Below, piece by piece: positions 1-11,590 of a stretch of DNA of 64,000 nt. The notes beneath the pieces were generated by a model. The model did not search any database. It was not told where the DNA came from and worked only from the letters and a program-made list of their open reading frames with translations. Origin of the DNA: Lonicera japonica. Its lineage: Eukaryota > Streptophyta > Magnoliopsida > Dipsacales > Caprifoliaceae. Position numbers and translations under genes: made by a program. The stretch spans positions 62,001 to 126,000 of the forward strand of contig JAKCWG010000758.1 of the NCBI GenBank assembly GCA_021464415.1. Direction: 5' to 3'. The first letter of the stretch is position 1; each line of letters opens with the position of its first letter.

Positions 1-115
1 CAACTCTCGTGGATTTGACCCCTTAGTACTACTATTTACGTTACTAATATATTTTGTAGGTACATAAGGGTTTTTGATCAAGCTATTTTTAGCGACGAAG
101 ATAGCTCCCCTATCA
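1..115 (+). mobile_element. Athila-type Ty3/gypsy 5' LTR, last 115 bp
   Basis: This is the 3' end of an LTR whose body lies left of the window. It ends in CTATCA two bases before a primer-binding site, and the same terminal sequence closes the + strand LTR at 21,952 and, inverted, opens the LTR at 19,157. It is part of the outer element of the palindromic complex. Confidence 0.85.
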
Positions 116-117
116 AA

Positions 118-135
118 TGGCGCCGTTGCCAGGGA
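118..135 (+). other. Primer-binding site, tRNA-Asp type (Athila element)
   Basis: TGGCGCCGTTGCCAGGGA lies 2 bp after the LTR end. It complements the 3' end of plant tRNA-Asp (GTC) plus CCA except for one base (A instead of G at position 14 of the site). The right-arm copy at 19,137-19,154 has no mismatch. Asp priming is typical of Athila elements. Confidence 0.85.
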
Positions 136-1337
136 GTTGACGCCAATGAAAATGACGTGAAGACTTTTTGAGATTTGTTAGATTTAGTTGTAATTATTCG
201 ATTTGGTTGTAAAATTATTATTTTTTTTTGGACATCTTGGACTGTTTAAAAACTGTAATATTTATTTATATGGTGTTCTGGGACTGCCCAGATTAAGTGT
301 TAAAAAAAATATTTACAAAAGGGAAACTAGACAAAATAGAGATTGCACTTTTGGAAGGAAAAAAAAGAGAACATTTGAAGACTCTCTATTTTGGGTCAGT
401 AGGACTCTCGGGGACGACTGAAATTTAGGAGAAATTTTTCCCTGATCGACTCAACCGAATCATCACCCCGCTTGCGGGAGGTACATTTTTCATCACTCGT
501 GAATCTCCTGTCAGCGAGTCAATTCTTATGTGCTCTAATTGCTATGTGTTTATTTTTAGCACATTTATTTTGAATGGGGAATGATGAATAATTGGACCTA
601 AAGCCTAGCCCGGCTATTGAAACGAGTTGGGATTTCATCACCCACTCAATCGCTTATCCATTTGCTTGTGATCATAAGCCATCATTAATTAAAATCAACT
701 CACTAGCAAGCCAAATAGGATTCGGTGTTCATAGGACCTCTAAAGAAAATAAGCGATCGGTAGCCACTCCAGTGCACTCTTCCAAGCCTATGGTAGATTG
801 ACTAGTTGGTATTTAAGTGGTGCCTTTGTGACCTCCAACGTATTAGTCCTTCGGCCTTGATTTGGGAGAATTTAATTGGTAAGCTTCTCAGACAATTTTT
901 ATTATTCGTTTCGATCAAATTTGGACAAGAGTAGGAGCACAAAATTTTCAATCAGGTGGTGTCAAAAAGCTCGCGCTTTCCCACCCACAAATAATTAAAA
1001 TTGACTACCCTTTCACTAAATTGAAGATAAGAATTGGTTATATGCTATCTAGGAATTCTTTCCTTTATTAGTATATGTCAACCAATTAGGATTGTAGTCA
1101 TTTTGTGTCCTATTTTCTTGAACCACCCATCTATTCTTTTTGGAAAGTCAAATTTCACAATATTTATCTCATGGGATGTGAAAGTCCAAAAGGCTACTGA
1201 ATCGATCACGTAGCAATTCAACTCCTGATTCATGAGATATGGATTTATGTGATCTTATAGTAGACCTCACACCATTTTCTATAGACTCGAGTCCAAGTTC
1301 ACCCACATCTCCCATCGTTCAAATTCCTCATCCAGAA
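136..1337 (+). other. Untranslated leader of the left-arm Athila element
   Basis: No coding motif is seen between the primer site and the gag start. Small open frames here are not supported by any recognisable domain. The sequence is mirrored in the right arm at about 17,930-19,136, which confirms that it belongs to the element. The segment at 1,240-1,337 stays open upstream of the chosen gag ATG, and the inverted copy is open there too, so a slightly earlier gag start is possible. Confidence 0.6.
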
Positions 1338-3063
1338 ATGGCGGAAGAACGTCCATTGAAGGACTACTTTGCTCCTATCACTGCAAATTCTCCATCTTGT
1401 ATTGTCCTCCAGCTACTACAGCAACTCATCTTGAAATTCGTTCGGCAACGATTTCAATGTTACCCAGTTTTCATGGCTTAGACCGAAAGAGGCCTTACCC
1501 TCACTTAGGAAAATTTCTCAATGTTTGTGTAACCTTTAAGAACTAAAATCTAAATGATAAGAATGTTCGGTTAAGGTTGTTCCATTTCTCCCTTCATGAC
1601 AAAGCTTCTTTGTGGCTTAATTCTTTGCCACAAGATTCAATTCACTCATGAGATCAATTAGCCAAAAAGTTCATGTCTAAATTCTACTTAATGAATCGAA
1701 CAAATAAAATGCGTCAGTCCATCCAAGATTTTCATCAAAAAGACAATGAACAATTTTATGAAGCATGGGATATATTTTAGGATTTTATTATCAAATGCCC
1801 TCATCACGGCATTGAAAAAAGTCATCTAGTCCAATGTTTTTATAATGGTCTCAGTCCCACTTCTCGTAACATGATAGAGTCCATGCATAAGGATAAGTTC
1901 ATGCACCTCACTCCCACTGAAGCCTACACATTTTTAACTAAACTAGGAGAAGATTCACAGCAGTGGGATGCTTCTAATGAATTTTCTAGGTTTGACCCAA
2001 GTCTCAGAACTGGTGGTAGGTATGAAATCAAGAGTGACCCAGAGTTAAAGAACTTAATGCAAGGTTTTAACCAAGGTTTAATAGCTTTGACCAAAACAGT
2101 TGAGGCTTTAGCCTGTTCAATGCAGAAGCAAACTGTTGAGCCTACTCCAGTCATGAGTATCCATAGTGAGCCCAACACATTTCCATGCACTGTCTATTCT
2201 AGTGTACACCATATTGCTCACTCATGCCCAACCTTCTTTCCTGAACCTGAGCCAATTATGGAACAAGCCTTTGAGTTCAACAACTTTAGGAAACCCAATC
2301 CGACTAGTTTCAGTCAGACATATAATTCTGAGTGGAGGAACCAATCTAACTTCTCTCGGAAGCAAGATCAATCTTTGAATCCACAACATTCACAACCTCA
2401 AGTAGGGGTCCTCTAGGTTTCCAAGCCCAAGCAAGGCAGAACCTAAACCAGTTTCCAAATGACCGCCGTCATTTTTCACATCAAAGTGGAAACCATTTGG
2501 GAAATCAACAGATTGTCCATTCGTCTAGTCACTCTTATAGCTCTGCGCCTCAGTTAAATTCTAGTAGAGAGTTGGTTTTTCAACTTCCATATGTTGCCCC
2601 TCAACAACAATTGAAACCAGCTCTCGAAGACCTTATGTTGCAGCTTCTCACGCAGCAACAACAAACTCTTAATGCCCATACACAAAGCACCTCTCAAGCA
2701 ATCCAACAAATGCAATAACAGTTGAGTCAATTGACTGCTGAGAGAGACAAGGGTAAATTCCCTAGTCAACCAATTGATAATTCAAAAGGTAATAGCAAAG
2801 AGCCTGTGTATGAGATTGGTTCCTTTTCTGGTCAAGACCAATTTCAAGGTGAGTTAAAGTCTGTTAGCACCTTAAGATCAGGACGGAAAATTGACAATCA
2901 TGTTGAAATGCCTAATGATTCCATTGAGAATGGTACATCTGTCATTCCTAAATTCCCTCATAGTGAACCAGAAGTTGTGGTTCAAGATACAAATCTGTCG
3001 AAGTAGGATTCAAAAGTTTCACTCAAGAAAAAAGAAAGGACTCAACCTAAGGAAACAATTTAT
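1338..3063 (+). pseudogene. gag: Athila gag, decayed (left arm)
   Basis: Remnant of the nucleocapsid/capsid polyprotein that packages element RNA. The start is placed at the ATG giving MAEERPLKDYF, because the same start opens a 180-codon uninterrupted frame in the inverted copy (17,929 downward). Comparison with that copy shows a frameshift soon after CIVL, an in-frame stop near 1,775 and further stops and frame changes to about 3,005. Recognisable parts are the capsid-like core (LWLNSLP and YEAWD blocks), the Gln/Pro-rich stretch at about 2,280-2,700 and the charged linker at 2,720-3,005. No CCHC zinc knuckle is visible. It follows the leader and runs into the protease region. It cannot encode a full protein. 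Confidence 0.8.
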
Positions 3064-4306
3064 GTGCCTCGAGCACCTTTTCTTGATAGGTTAGCATTGA
3101 CCACCAAAGCAAAGCACTTTGATGAGATCAAGGAAGTGTTCCAAAATGTTCATATCAACATTCTATTTCTTATTGCCATCAAGCAAATCCCTTCGTATGC
3201 TAAGTTCTTGAAAGACTTGTGTACTGTCAAGCTGAGGATAAATGTCCCGCATGACGCTTTCATAGCCGAACAGGCTACATCTATCATTCAGCAAAAAACT
3301 GTTGTCAAATACAAAGATCCTGGTCGTCCTAGGATCACATGCAAGTTAGGTAACAAGTATTCAACTCACGCGTTACTTGATTTAGGAGCTAGTGTCAATT
3401 TTTTTACCATATTCTCTCTACCAAGAGTTGGGCTTGCAAGATATGAAGCCCACTCGAGTCACTCTACAATTGGCAGATCGTTCTGTCAAAGTCCCCCGAG
3501 GAATTGTCGAGGATGTTTTGGTTAAGGTGTCTGACTTTTATTACCCAATTGATTTTATAGTTCTAGACACCCAGCCCTCTGATGAAAACTCCATCCCAAT
3601 CATTTTGGGACGTCCTTTTCTTGCCACTACAAATGCGCTCATTAACTGTAGGAATGGGCCTATGATTCTTACCTTTTAGTAATTTGACAGTGAAAGTCAA
3701 TATTTTTCAATTCATGAAACAACCATCTAATTTTGAAATGGTAGAAGAAGTGTGTGTTATCGATAGTCTTGTTCAAGAAATGGTGGACCATTGTTATCCT
3801 GATGACCCTATCCAACAATGTCTGAATTTTCTTGAATCAGATTTTGATTTAGATGATGCCATGAATAGTGTCAATTCTTTGTTAGACTCCACCACTTTGA
3901 TAGACATTGATAAATGAATCACTAAGAATGAAACTTGGACAGATTGCTTTGAATCTCTTCATCTCGAACAAATTAGGTATAGATACTGGCCCTAAAAGTG
4001 TGGCTAAGTCTGATTGCGAGTCCATGCTTGCAACTGTACCTAAAACTGAGTTCACTAATGTTCAGGATTCACAAAAAAGTTTGGACCTAAAGACATTGCC
4101 TTCTGAGTTGAAATATGTCCATTTAGGTTCAAATCAAATTTATCCAGTCATCATTGCCTCCAACTTGACTTTCGAGCAATAAGTAAATCTAGTCGATGTT
4201 CTAAGAAAGCACAAATTAGCCTTGGGTTGGAACATATATGACCTTAGAGGTATCAGTCCAACTATTTGTAGTCATCGCATCCTTCTGGAAGATGGTGCAA
4301 AAACTA
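3064..4306 (+). pseudogene. pro-pol: Athila protease and first part of reverse transcriptase, truncated
   Basis: Aspartic protease region of the polyprotein. The active-site motif appears as LLDLGASVN (D-x-G-A-S form), followed by the family block IILGRPFLATTNALINC. A frameshift separates the active-site part (frame ending 3,525) from the rest (3,392-3,679), and a stop interrupts the frame near 3,679. After 3,684 the acidic linker continues to a stop at 4,180-4,182. Directly beyond it the start of RT is readable (LVDVLRKHKLALGW, then ISPTICSHRILLEDGAK). The RT ends abruptly at 4,306 where a GC-rich hairpin begins, so RT catalytic motifs, RNase H and integrase are missing. The inverted partner lies at 15,545-16,374. 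Confidence 0.82.
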
Positions 4307-4576
4307 TTTTTTGTTTAGGGGAGAGCACTCCCCTTTTCGGCCTCGGCACCGCTTGGGTGTAGGCCCGCCTCCCCTTCGGGCATTGCAGGGAGTGGCCCCA
4401 GTAAGCTCACTTTCAGCAGGGTAGGGCTTTGCCGTATATGACTTATGGGGTTGCGCCCTGCCCTGCTGAAAGTGAGCTTACTGGAGCCACTCTCGGCAAT
4501 GCCCCGGGGGGAGGCGGGCTTACACCCAAACGGTGCCGCGCGCCCAAAAGGGGAGTGCTCTCCCCTAAACAAAAAA
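4307..4576. repeat. GC-rich 270-bp foldback (hairpin) element
   Basis: Two arms of about 125 bp form a near-perfect inverted repeat. The outer arms read TTTTTTGTTTAGGGGAGAGC and its complement, and the loop is about 25 bp around 4,441. It is strongly GC-rich inside AT-rich DNA. It sits exactly where the Athila RT breaks off; on the far side an Athila LTR fragment begins. It has no coding potential. It could be a foldback/MITE-type transposon or a fold-back filler at a deletion junction. No second copy is seen in the window and no clear target duplication was found. Confidence 0.8.
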
Positions 4577-5036
4577 GGTTTTTTTTTTGGATTACTTTCT
4601 TGAGCCTAAAATCAAGAGAATTTCGAGAGCTATAACTTTTCAGTTCAACACTTTTTCAAATTCGGCCATCTTCAAATCCGAAATTGCATTACAAAATTTT
4701 GGCAGCAAAAGAAAAAAAGAGAGAAAATATTCCAAAAGTGTGTGGTGCCCACTCTCATGTTTTAATCACTCAACCCATAACCCAACACTCCACTCTAGAC
4801 AATGTCCACATTATTCTCTTACACACTCCACTCTCTAGACAAAGTATACTATTATTCTCTTACACCCTTCACCCTATTGTCTACTTTCATGATTAATATT
4901 CTCTTCCATTTCTCACATATATTGATTCATATTTGGTCAAGAGAGATACCACCATACGAGAGTTTTGAAGAAAATAGGAGAGCTTGAAGAAAGAGAGCTT
5001 GTTGTAGAGAGAGAAAATATTTGAGTGCTACATAAT
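4577..5036 (+). mobile_element. Athila LTR fragment (+), cut by Tat insertion
   Basis: From about 4,587 (TTGAGCCTAAAATCAAGAG) this matches, in inverse orientation, 12,264-12,720 and 20,064-20,510, which belong to the U3 half of Athila LTRs. The first 200-odd bp of the LTR are missing at the hairpin side. It contains a tandem duplication of a block of about 48 bp (CTCTAGACAA...TCTTACAC) present only once in the LTR at 20,830. It ends at GTGCTACATAAT, where the Tat LTR begins. Confidence 0.82.
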
Positions 5037-5301
5037 TGATAGGGATAATATTAATTTTATCCCTGGCCTACCAAAGTCGCCAGCGTAAAAATACAACAGA
5101 ATGAAAGATCTATAAATGACACCGATGAGATACTGGTAACCAACATGATATTTTAAATGTAAAGTGAAAAACATAATTATTAAGGGCTGGCCCACTAATA
5201 ATCATGAAAGCAAAGGAGAATATGTGCTTTCGGTGGCTTTTGATATTTGCTTTTAGTGGATTACTTTCAATGAGAGCAAATGGAATATGTTTCATTCTCT
5301 C

Positions 5302-5309
5302 TATAAAAA
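5302..5309 (+). promoter_or_regulatory. TATA box of the Tat LTR
   Basis: TATAAAAA in the context CTCTCTATAAAAAGAAG, about 265 bp into the LTR. The same box is kept in the other LTR copies (15,048-15,055 on +; 11,988-11,995 on -). The position fits a U3 promoter. Activity is not shown by the sequence. Confidence 0.6.
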
Positions 5310-5567
5310 GAAGACCAAATTCTCCATAAAAGGGCATCCAAGAAATAAAAGAGATATAATATAGAGAGAAGGAAAATAGCATAGAGAAATGAAAGATTCT
5401 TGAAATTCATAGTGTTATTATCCTTTTATCTTGTGTTATAACCCTTATTTTAATAGTGAAATTCTCTCATCGCCTGTGATTTTTTTCCTTCATCCTATTA
5501 GAGGAGGGTTTTCCACGTAAATCCTTTATGTTATGTTCATCTTCATTTTTTATTAGTTTTTGTCGAT

Positions 5568-5657
5568 ACTATTCACAATCATTATTCACATATACGATGG
5601 TACTGTTCATAATCACTGTTCATATATACGGTGGTACTATTCACAATCACTGTTCAC
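5568..5657 (+). repeat. 34-bp tandem repeat in Tat LTR
   Basis: Two full 34-bp units (5,581-5,614 and 5,615-5,648) plus a 9-bp start of a third, built from TTCACATATACG(A/G)TGGTACTGTTCA. Copy number and phase vary among the LTR copies in this window, so the block expands and contracts. Confidence 0.8.
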
Positions 5658-5748
5658 AGTTACAATCCATTATTAAACCTCTAATTCACCATTATTCATT
5701 GATTGATTGGTCGTTAATTATTTGTTCTAGATTTTGACACCATCAGTT

Positions 5749-5765
5749 TGGCGCCGGCTATGGGA
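5749..5765 (+). other. Primer-binding site of Tat element
   Basis: TGGCGCCGGCTATGGGA follows the LTR end after 3 bp. The TGGCGCC start marks complementarity to a tRNA 3' end; the tRNA species is not assigned here. Confidence 0.65.
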
Positions 5766-5823
5766 AAGATATTTCCTTAAAGTCATACGCTTTTTATAAA
5801 GCTAAGAAAATCATACATTCACC

Positions 5824-7391
5824 ATGTCCCAGTCAGGAGATACCCAAACAGACCCCCTGTTAGCCTTAGTAGCTCAACAACCTGCTCTCTAGGTCCGAAT
5901 TGACAGATTATTGGCTCAAAAAAAATCACCTTCATACAGTTCAAGAGATGGGTCGCCTGCGACCCCTATTTCTGCATTGGCTCCCCCAGCCCTTACGCGA
6001 ATCCCAGCCATTGAAAGGTTGGGGGAACGCCGCCGGAGGTATAGGAGGAGTTGAAGCAGGTCCAATGGGTCTGATGTCGACCAATTCAGTTCTGAACAGG
6101 GAGATTCTTATGATGAGTTCTCTGTTATAGCTCCCCCATCATCTCCAGAAAGAAATCCACAAGTTAATGTGGTTCGAGAAAGATGCTTCGAAGGGGATGC
6201 TCAAAGACAAAGTGTGAGCAGAGGTGGTCGACCCCCCATTCCACCAGTTCTGAAGACAAATGCCAGGCCTCGAGGGTCTGTGTTTGACAAGATCTCAAAC
6301 AAGAGCTCTGTTGAAGAAGTATAGCAGAGGCTCAGATCAAAAATGAAAGCCCAGCTAGCCGAAATGATGAAAATCATAGGCCACGTTGGAGGGAGCTTGG
6401 CAGCAACTCTGGTAAGAAATTCTGAATCCCCGTTTGCAACGCACGTCGAGACCCGTGCGGTCTCGGACAGATTCAAACTACCTACTCTAGAGCATATGAT
6501 GGCTCAACCGATCCAGTGGACCATTAGAAGTAATTTAAAAATATGACGGGGTTCCAGAATGTCTCAGATGGTATCATATGCAGGGCCTTTGTCACAACCC
6601 TCAAGGGGGTAACTCGGATGTGGTGCAACAGCCTATCCCCAGGCTCGATTCAAAGCTCGCAAGAGCTTGGTACGAGGTTCATAGCTTACTTCCTGGGGAC
6701 TATAAAGCAATCTAAGCCCTCCACCCACCTCTTCACAGTCAAACAAAGTTCGAACGAGGGTCTGAAAGATTACGCTTACCGATTCAACCAGGAAAGCCTT
6801 ATGATCAACGATCTCAATGAAGGTGTGGCCGTAGCCACATTTATGAACGGAGTAAGCTCCCCCTACTGCTTAATGGCCTTAGCTAGAATGGCTCCAAAGA
6901 CCATATCTGAGCTCCTGGATGAGGTCAACAAACAGATTGTGGTGGAAGAGACACTCCAAGGACGCAACCTGTCAGGGTTTTCTGTTTTCTTGCCCCCTTC
7001 CAAGTGCCAGAGGGAACATAGCCCTTCTCCTGGCCAAGAGAAGGAGAACAAGAAGAATAAAAAGAATACCGAAAAGTTCGGATCTAGCGAGGGCAGAGCT
7101 CACCAGAAGTTTGCTCCCCTTACAGCTCCATTGAGCAAGGTCTATGCCCAATTGGAACCGGGAGAGGTACCTAAGCCTAGGAAGATGAGCACTCCAAAGA
7201 GGATGAGGAACTCCATCCAGTACTTCCGGTATCACAAGGACCACGGCCACGAGACTGATAGTTGCTGGAAGCACAAGAAAGAAATTGAGAAGCTTATCCA
7301 GCGAGGTCAGCTCCGACAGTACATAAAGAAAGAAAATGATGTTCCCCCAAGCCAATGGGAAGGAGCACGCCAAAGAAATATTCATGATTGA
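5824..7391 (+). pseudogene. gag: Tat-lineage gag, decayed
   Basis: Gag polyprotein of a Tat-type gypsy element. The start is set at the first ATG after the primer site (MSQSGDTQ). In-frame stops occur within the first 25 codons, near 6,050 and near 6,325, and a frame change at about 6,545 leads into a 282-codon open frame (6,543-7,391). That frame holds the capsid core (VTRMWCNSLSPGSI, LKDYAYRFNQE) and a C-terminal knuckle-like block YFRYHKDHGHETDSC. In relatives the first residue after Y is usually Cys, so one zinc ligand appears lost. The end of this frame overlaps the protease frame by about 55 bp, suggesting that gag and pol originally lay in different frames. The region is deleted from the right arm of the palindrome. 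Confidence 0.8.
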
Positions 7392-9774
7392 GGGAGGTTC
7401 ATCCTTCTTTGGAAACAGCAACAAGTTTCGAACGGCCTACATCAGGCAGGCCAAGTTCTCGAGCTCAGAAGTAGAATTCTTCAGTTCAAGGCTCTCAAAG
7501 ATGGCCAAGTACGAGGCCTCCGAGGTCACTTTCACCGATGCGGATATGAATGGGGTAGAGTACCCCCATGATGACTCGTTAGTAGTAACAACAATGATAA
7601 GCAACCACAACGTCCACCGTATCCTTATCGACACAGGAGCGACCTCGAACCTCATGTATTACAGTGCTTTCAAAGTGATGGGTCTCACTAAAGAACACCT
7701 GGTCCAATCGTCGGTCACATTGATAGGATTCTCTGGGGAGAAGACAAGGTCCTTAGGGGTAATCAAGCTTTCGGTAACTCTAGGAACGGCTCCAAAGCAG
7801 GTCACGACCATGGCAGAATTTTTAATTCTTGACTCAGCTCCCCATTACAATGCTATCTTGGGCAGAGGAACCCTCAACGAAATCAGAGCTACCAAATCAA
7901 CCTGTAGCTTAACCATGAGGTTCCCAACCCTCCATGGGATCGAGGAGGTCAGAGGTAACCAAATGGAGGCCATGCACTGTTAATTTGGAACCTTGAAAGA
8001 AGTCATAACCACGGAGATCGCCATCGTAGAGCTTGAGGTAGCAACTACTGAAGGGGTGAACAATACAAGAGAATCCACCACCTCTAAAAAATTGAAAATT
8101 AATACCCTAGACCCCCAGGATGAAGAAAAAGAGCTCAGGGGAAAGCCTGTTGAAGATCTGGAAGACTTGCTCTTGGATCCTTCACTACCTGAAAGGGTGC
8201 TCAAGGTCAGCAACCAACTCAACTCGGAGGTCAGACAGGAGCTCTCCCAATGCCTCAGAGCTAACGCTGATATCTTTGCGTGGTCCCATGATGACATGAA
8301 ATGGCTCAACCCAGAGGTCATGGTGCACAGGCTCAACGCTGACCCAGCCTTCAAGCTCATAAGGCAGAAAAAAAGAAACTTTATAGCAGAAAAGAATCTA
8401 GCTGCCAAAGAAGAAGTCCAAAAATTACTTCAAGCTGGTTTCATTAGGGAGGTCCACTACCCAAAATGGCTTTCCAATATGGTACTTGTGAAGAAGCACA
8501 GCGAAAAGTGGAGAATGCGTGTGGATTTCAAAGACCTCAACAAGGCTTGTCCAAAAGACAGCTTTCCGCTCCCAAAGATTGATCAGTTCATGGATGCGAC
8601 TACTGGGCATGAAATGCTAAGCTTCATGGACGCTTATTCTGGATATAATCAGATAAGGATTGCCCCTGAGGACGAAGAAAAGACATCTTTCATCACCAAT
8701 GAAGGGACCTACTGCTACAAGGCTATGCCCTTTGGTTTGAGGAATGCAGGAGTTACCTATCAAAGGGTGATGAACTCCCTGTTCAAAGAACAAATAGGCT
8801 GGAATATGGAGGTCTACATTGACGACATGCTCGTCAAGAGCCTCAAGGCTTCCAACCATGTTTTCGACCTCAATGAAGCCTTTTTTATACTTAGACAAAA
8901 TGGTATGTCCCTCAACCCAGCTAAGTGTGCTTTTGGGGTAAAAGATGGAATTTTTTTGAGTTTTATGGTAATACAAAGGGGAATCGAAGCTAACCCCTAG
9001 AAGATACAAGCTCTGATTGACATGAAGTCTCCCACCAAACCAAAAGAAGTCCAGAGCTTAGTAGGTCGAGTGGCAGCCCTTAACAGGTTCATCTCTAAGG
9101 CTACTGACAAATGCCACCCATTCTTCAAAAATCTAAAAAAGACTTTCAAATGGATGGAAGAATTTGAGCTTGCTTTTCAACAGCTTAAGCAATACCTCGA
9201 AGCTCCTCTTTTATTGAGTTCTCCGAAGAAGGGTGAAATCCTCTGCCTTTACTTGGCTGTTTTCCAAACAGCGGTTAGCTCAGCCCTCATGAAAAACGAA
9301 GAGGCGGCGCAATTCCCTGTCTACTACACGAGCCGAGATCTACACGCGGCCGAGTTTAATTACCCTAAGTTGGAAAAATTGGCATATGCTCTCCTAATCA
9401 CTTCTAGGAAACTGAGGCCCTACTTTCAGGCCCATGCCATCGACGTACTCACAGACCAACCACTACCACGAATTCTTGACAAACCAGAATAGTCAGAAAG
9501 GTTAACTATCTGGGCTGTAGAGCTTGGGCAATTTGTGATCAGTTACAAACCACGAGTGTCAATCAAAAGGCAGGCTGTGGCTGACTTCATAGCTGAGTTT
9601 ACTTACACAGAGAAACAGGTTGCCGAGCTTCCAGAGTTATTGCCAACAGTAGACCCAAGCGCCTTGAGCCCTTCCACCTCAATAGGCCTGATGCCAGAGA
9701 TCCCAGTGTGGATACTCCACGCAGATGGAGCCTCTAACTCTCAAGGTTTCGGAGCTGGTCTGGTATTAATCACG
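7336..9774 (+). pseudogene. pol: Tat-lineage pol: protease, RT, RNase H, start of archaeal RNase H
   Basis: One reading frame interrupted by three stops (7,981, 8,998 and 9,490). Order: aspartic protease with ILIDTGATSN and ILGRGTLNEI; a linker; reverse transcriptase with LNKACPKDSFPLP, FMDAYSGYNQI, MPFGLRNAG and the catalytic YIDD (near 8,816); gypsy RNase H (about 9,220-9,490); then the start of a second, archaeal-type RNase H with HADGASNSQG and GLVLITP. Two RNase H domains are the mark of Tat elements. The second domain stops at the palindrome centre, and integrase is missing. Apart from the three stops the RT is well preserved, which suggests fairly recent decay. Confidence 0.88.
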
Positions 9775-11590
9775 CCTTGTTATTCTGAGCTCGGGGAACT
9801 TTGATGAACACTACGGTTGTAAACTTTCGAGCTGCCGTTTGAGTTTTAGCTAGGTAAGCGGTCATGTGATCTTTTTTAGCCATGTTGTGGCCAAGTATTT
9901 GGCTAATTACGACTGCAGAGTCATTGTAAACCACCATCTGTTTTGCCCTCAAGTCTCCAACAATTTTTAGACCTGCTATGATAGCTTCGTATTTTGCTTT
10001 GTTGTTTGATGCCTTGAAAAGGAACTTGAGGGCTATCTCCAATGTGTTAGCCTCAGGCGTGATCAATACCAGACCAACTCTAGAACCTTGAGAGTTGGAG
10101 GCTCCATCTGCGTGGAGTATCCACACTAGGATCTCTAGCATCAGGCCTATTGAGGTGGAAGGGCTCGAAGCGCTTGGGTCTACTGTTGGCAGTAGCTCTG
10201 GAAGTTAGGCAACCTGTTCCTCTGTGTAAGTAAACTCGACTATGAAGTCAGCCACAGCCTGCCCTTTGATTGACACCCGTGGTTTATAACTGATCACAAA
10301 TTGCCCGAGCTCTACAACCCAGATAACTAACCTTCCTGACTGATCTGGTTTGTCAAGAATTTGTCATAGTGGTTGGTCTGTGAGTACGTTGATGGCATGG
10401 GCCTGAAAGTAGGGCCTCAGTTTCCTAAAAGTGATGAGGAGAGCGTATGCCAATTTTTCTAACATAGGGTAATTGAACTCGGCCGCGTGAAGAGCTCCAC
10501 TCGAAGGCCTTTTTAAATTTTTTGAAGAATGGGTGGCATTTGTCAGTAGCCTTAGAGATGAACCTGTTAAGGGCTGCCACTCGACCTGTTAAGTTCTGGA
10601 CTTCCTTTGGTTTGGTGGGAGATTTCATGTCAATCAGAGCTTGTATCTTCTTGGGGTTAGCTTCGATTCCCCTTTGTGTTACCATGAAACCCAAAAATTT
10701 GCCACCTTTAACCCCAAAAGCACACTTAGCTGGGTTGAGGGACATACTATTTTGTCCAAGTATGGAAAAGGCTTCATTGAGGTCGAAAACATGGTTGGAA
10801 GCCTTGAGGCTCTTAATGAGCATGCGTCGACGTAGACCTCTATATTCCGGCCTATCTGTTCTTCTTTGAATAGGGAGTTCATCACCTTTTGATAGGTAGC
10901 TCCTACATTCCTCAAACCAAAGGGCATAACTTTGTAGCAGTAGGTCCCTTCATTGGTGATGAAAGATGTCTTTTTTTCGTCCTCAAAGGCAATCCTTATC
11001 TGATTATATCCAGAATAAGCGTCCATGAAGCTTAGCATTTCATGCCCAGTGGTCGTATCCATGAGCTGATTAATCTTTGGGAGCGGAAAGCTGTCTTTTG
11101 GACAAGCCTTGTTGAGGTCTTTGAAATCCACACGCATTATCCACTTCCCGCTGTGCTTCTTCACAAATACCACATTGGAAAGCCACTTTGGGTAGTGGAC
11201 CTCCCTAATGAAACCAGCTTGGAGTAATTTTTGGACTTCTTCTTTGGCAACCAGATTCTTTTCTGCTGTAAAGTTTTTATTTTTCTGCCTTACGGGCTTG
11301 AAGGCTGGGTCAGCGTTGAGCCTGTGCGCGATGACCTCTGGGTTGAGCCATTTCATGTCATCATGGGACCACGCAAAGACATCGGCGTTAGCTTTGAGGC
11401 ATTGGGAGAGCTCCCGTTTGACCTCCTAGTTGAGTTAGTTGCTGACCTTGAGCACCCTTTCAGGTAGTGAAGGATCCAAGAGCAAGTCTTCCAGATCTTC
11501 AATAGGCTTTCCCCTGAGCACTTTTTCTTCGTCCCGGGGATCTAGGGTATCAATTTTCAATCTTTTAGAGGTGGTGGATTTTCCTGTATC
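9775..11590 (-). pseudogene. pol: Inverted Tat pol: RT, RNase H, archaeal RNase H (right arm)
   Basis: Mirror copy of the Tat pol, read downward from about 11,590. RT is open from 11,356 to about 10,820 with the same LNKACPKDSFPLP and FMDAYSGYNQI blocks. The catalytic region is disturbed: after NIEVYVD the second D of YxDD and following bases are altered by a frame change near 10,830. A deletion of about 195 bp near 10,490 removes the start of RNase H. The archaeal RNase H is longer here than in the left arm (10,141-9,770) and includes NNKAKYEAIIAGL and VVYNDSAVV. It ends at VPRAQNNKA where the two arms meet. Gag and protease are absent: the sequence jumps from the LTR to the pre-RT linker at about 11,590. 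Confidence 0.87.

Larger units (their letters stand above)
5037..5745 (+). mobile_element. Tat-lineage Ty3/gypsy 5' LTR (709 bp)
   Basis: Begins TGATAGGGATAATATT and ends GACACCATCA, so it has the TG...CA ends of an LTR and is followed after 3 bp by a primer-binding site. Further copies or pieces occur at 11,591-12,263 (-), 14,780-15,449 (+) and 15,450-15,544 (-). It carries a TATA box and a 34-bp tandem repeat near its 3' end. It was inserted in the Athila LTR. Confidence 0.85.

Noticed and set aside
203..801. Two small open frames in the Athila leader as genes
   Set aside because: They lie between primer site and gag, their mirror copies in the right arm are not conserved as full frames, and they have no domain.
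4315..4635. Open frames through the GC-rich hairpin (both strands)
   Set aside because: Long frames in both directions are expected from a GC-rich inverted repeat with few stops; no protein similarity is apparent.
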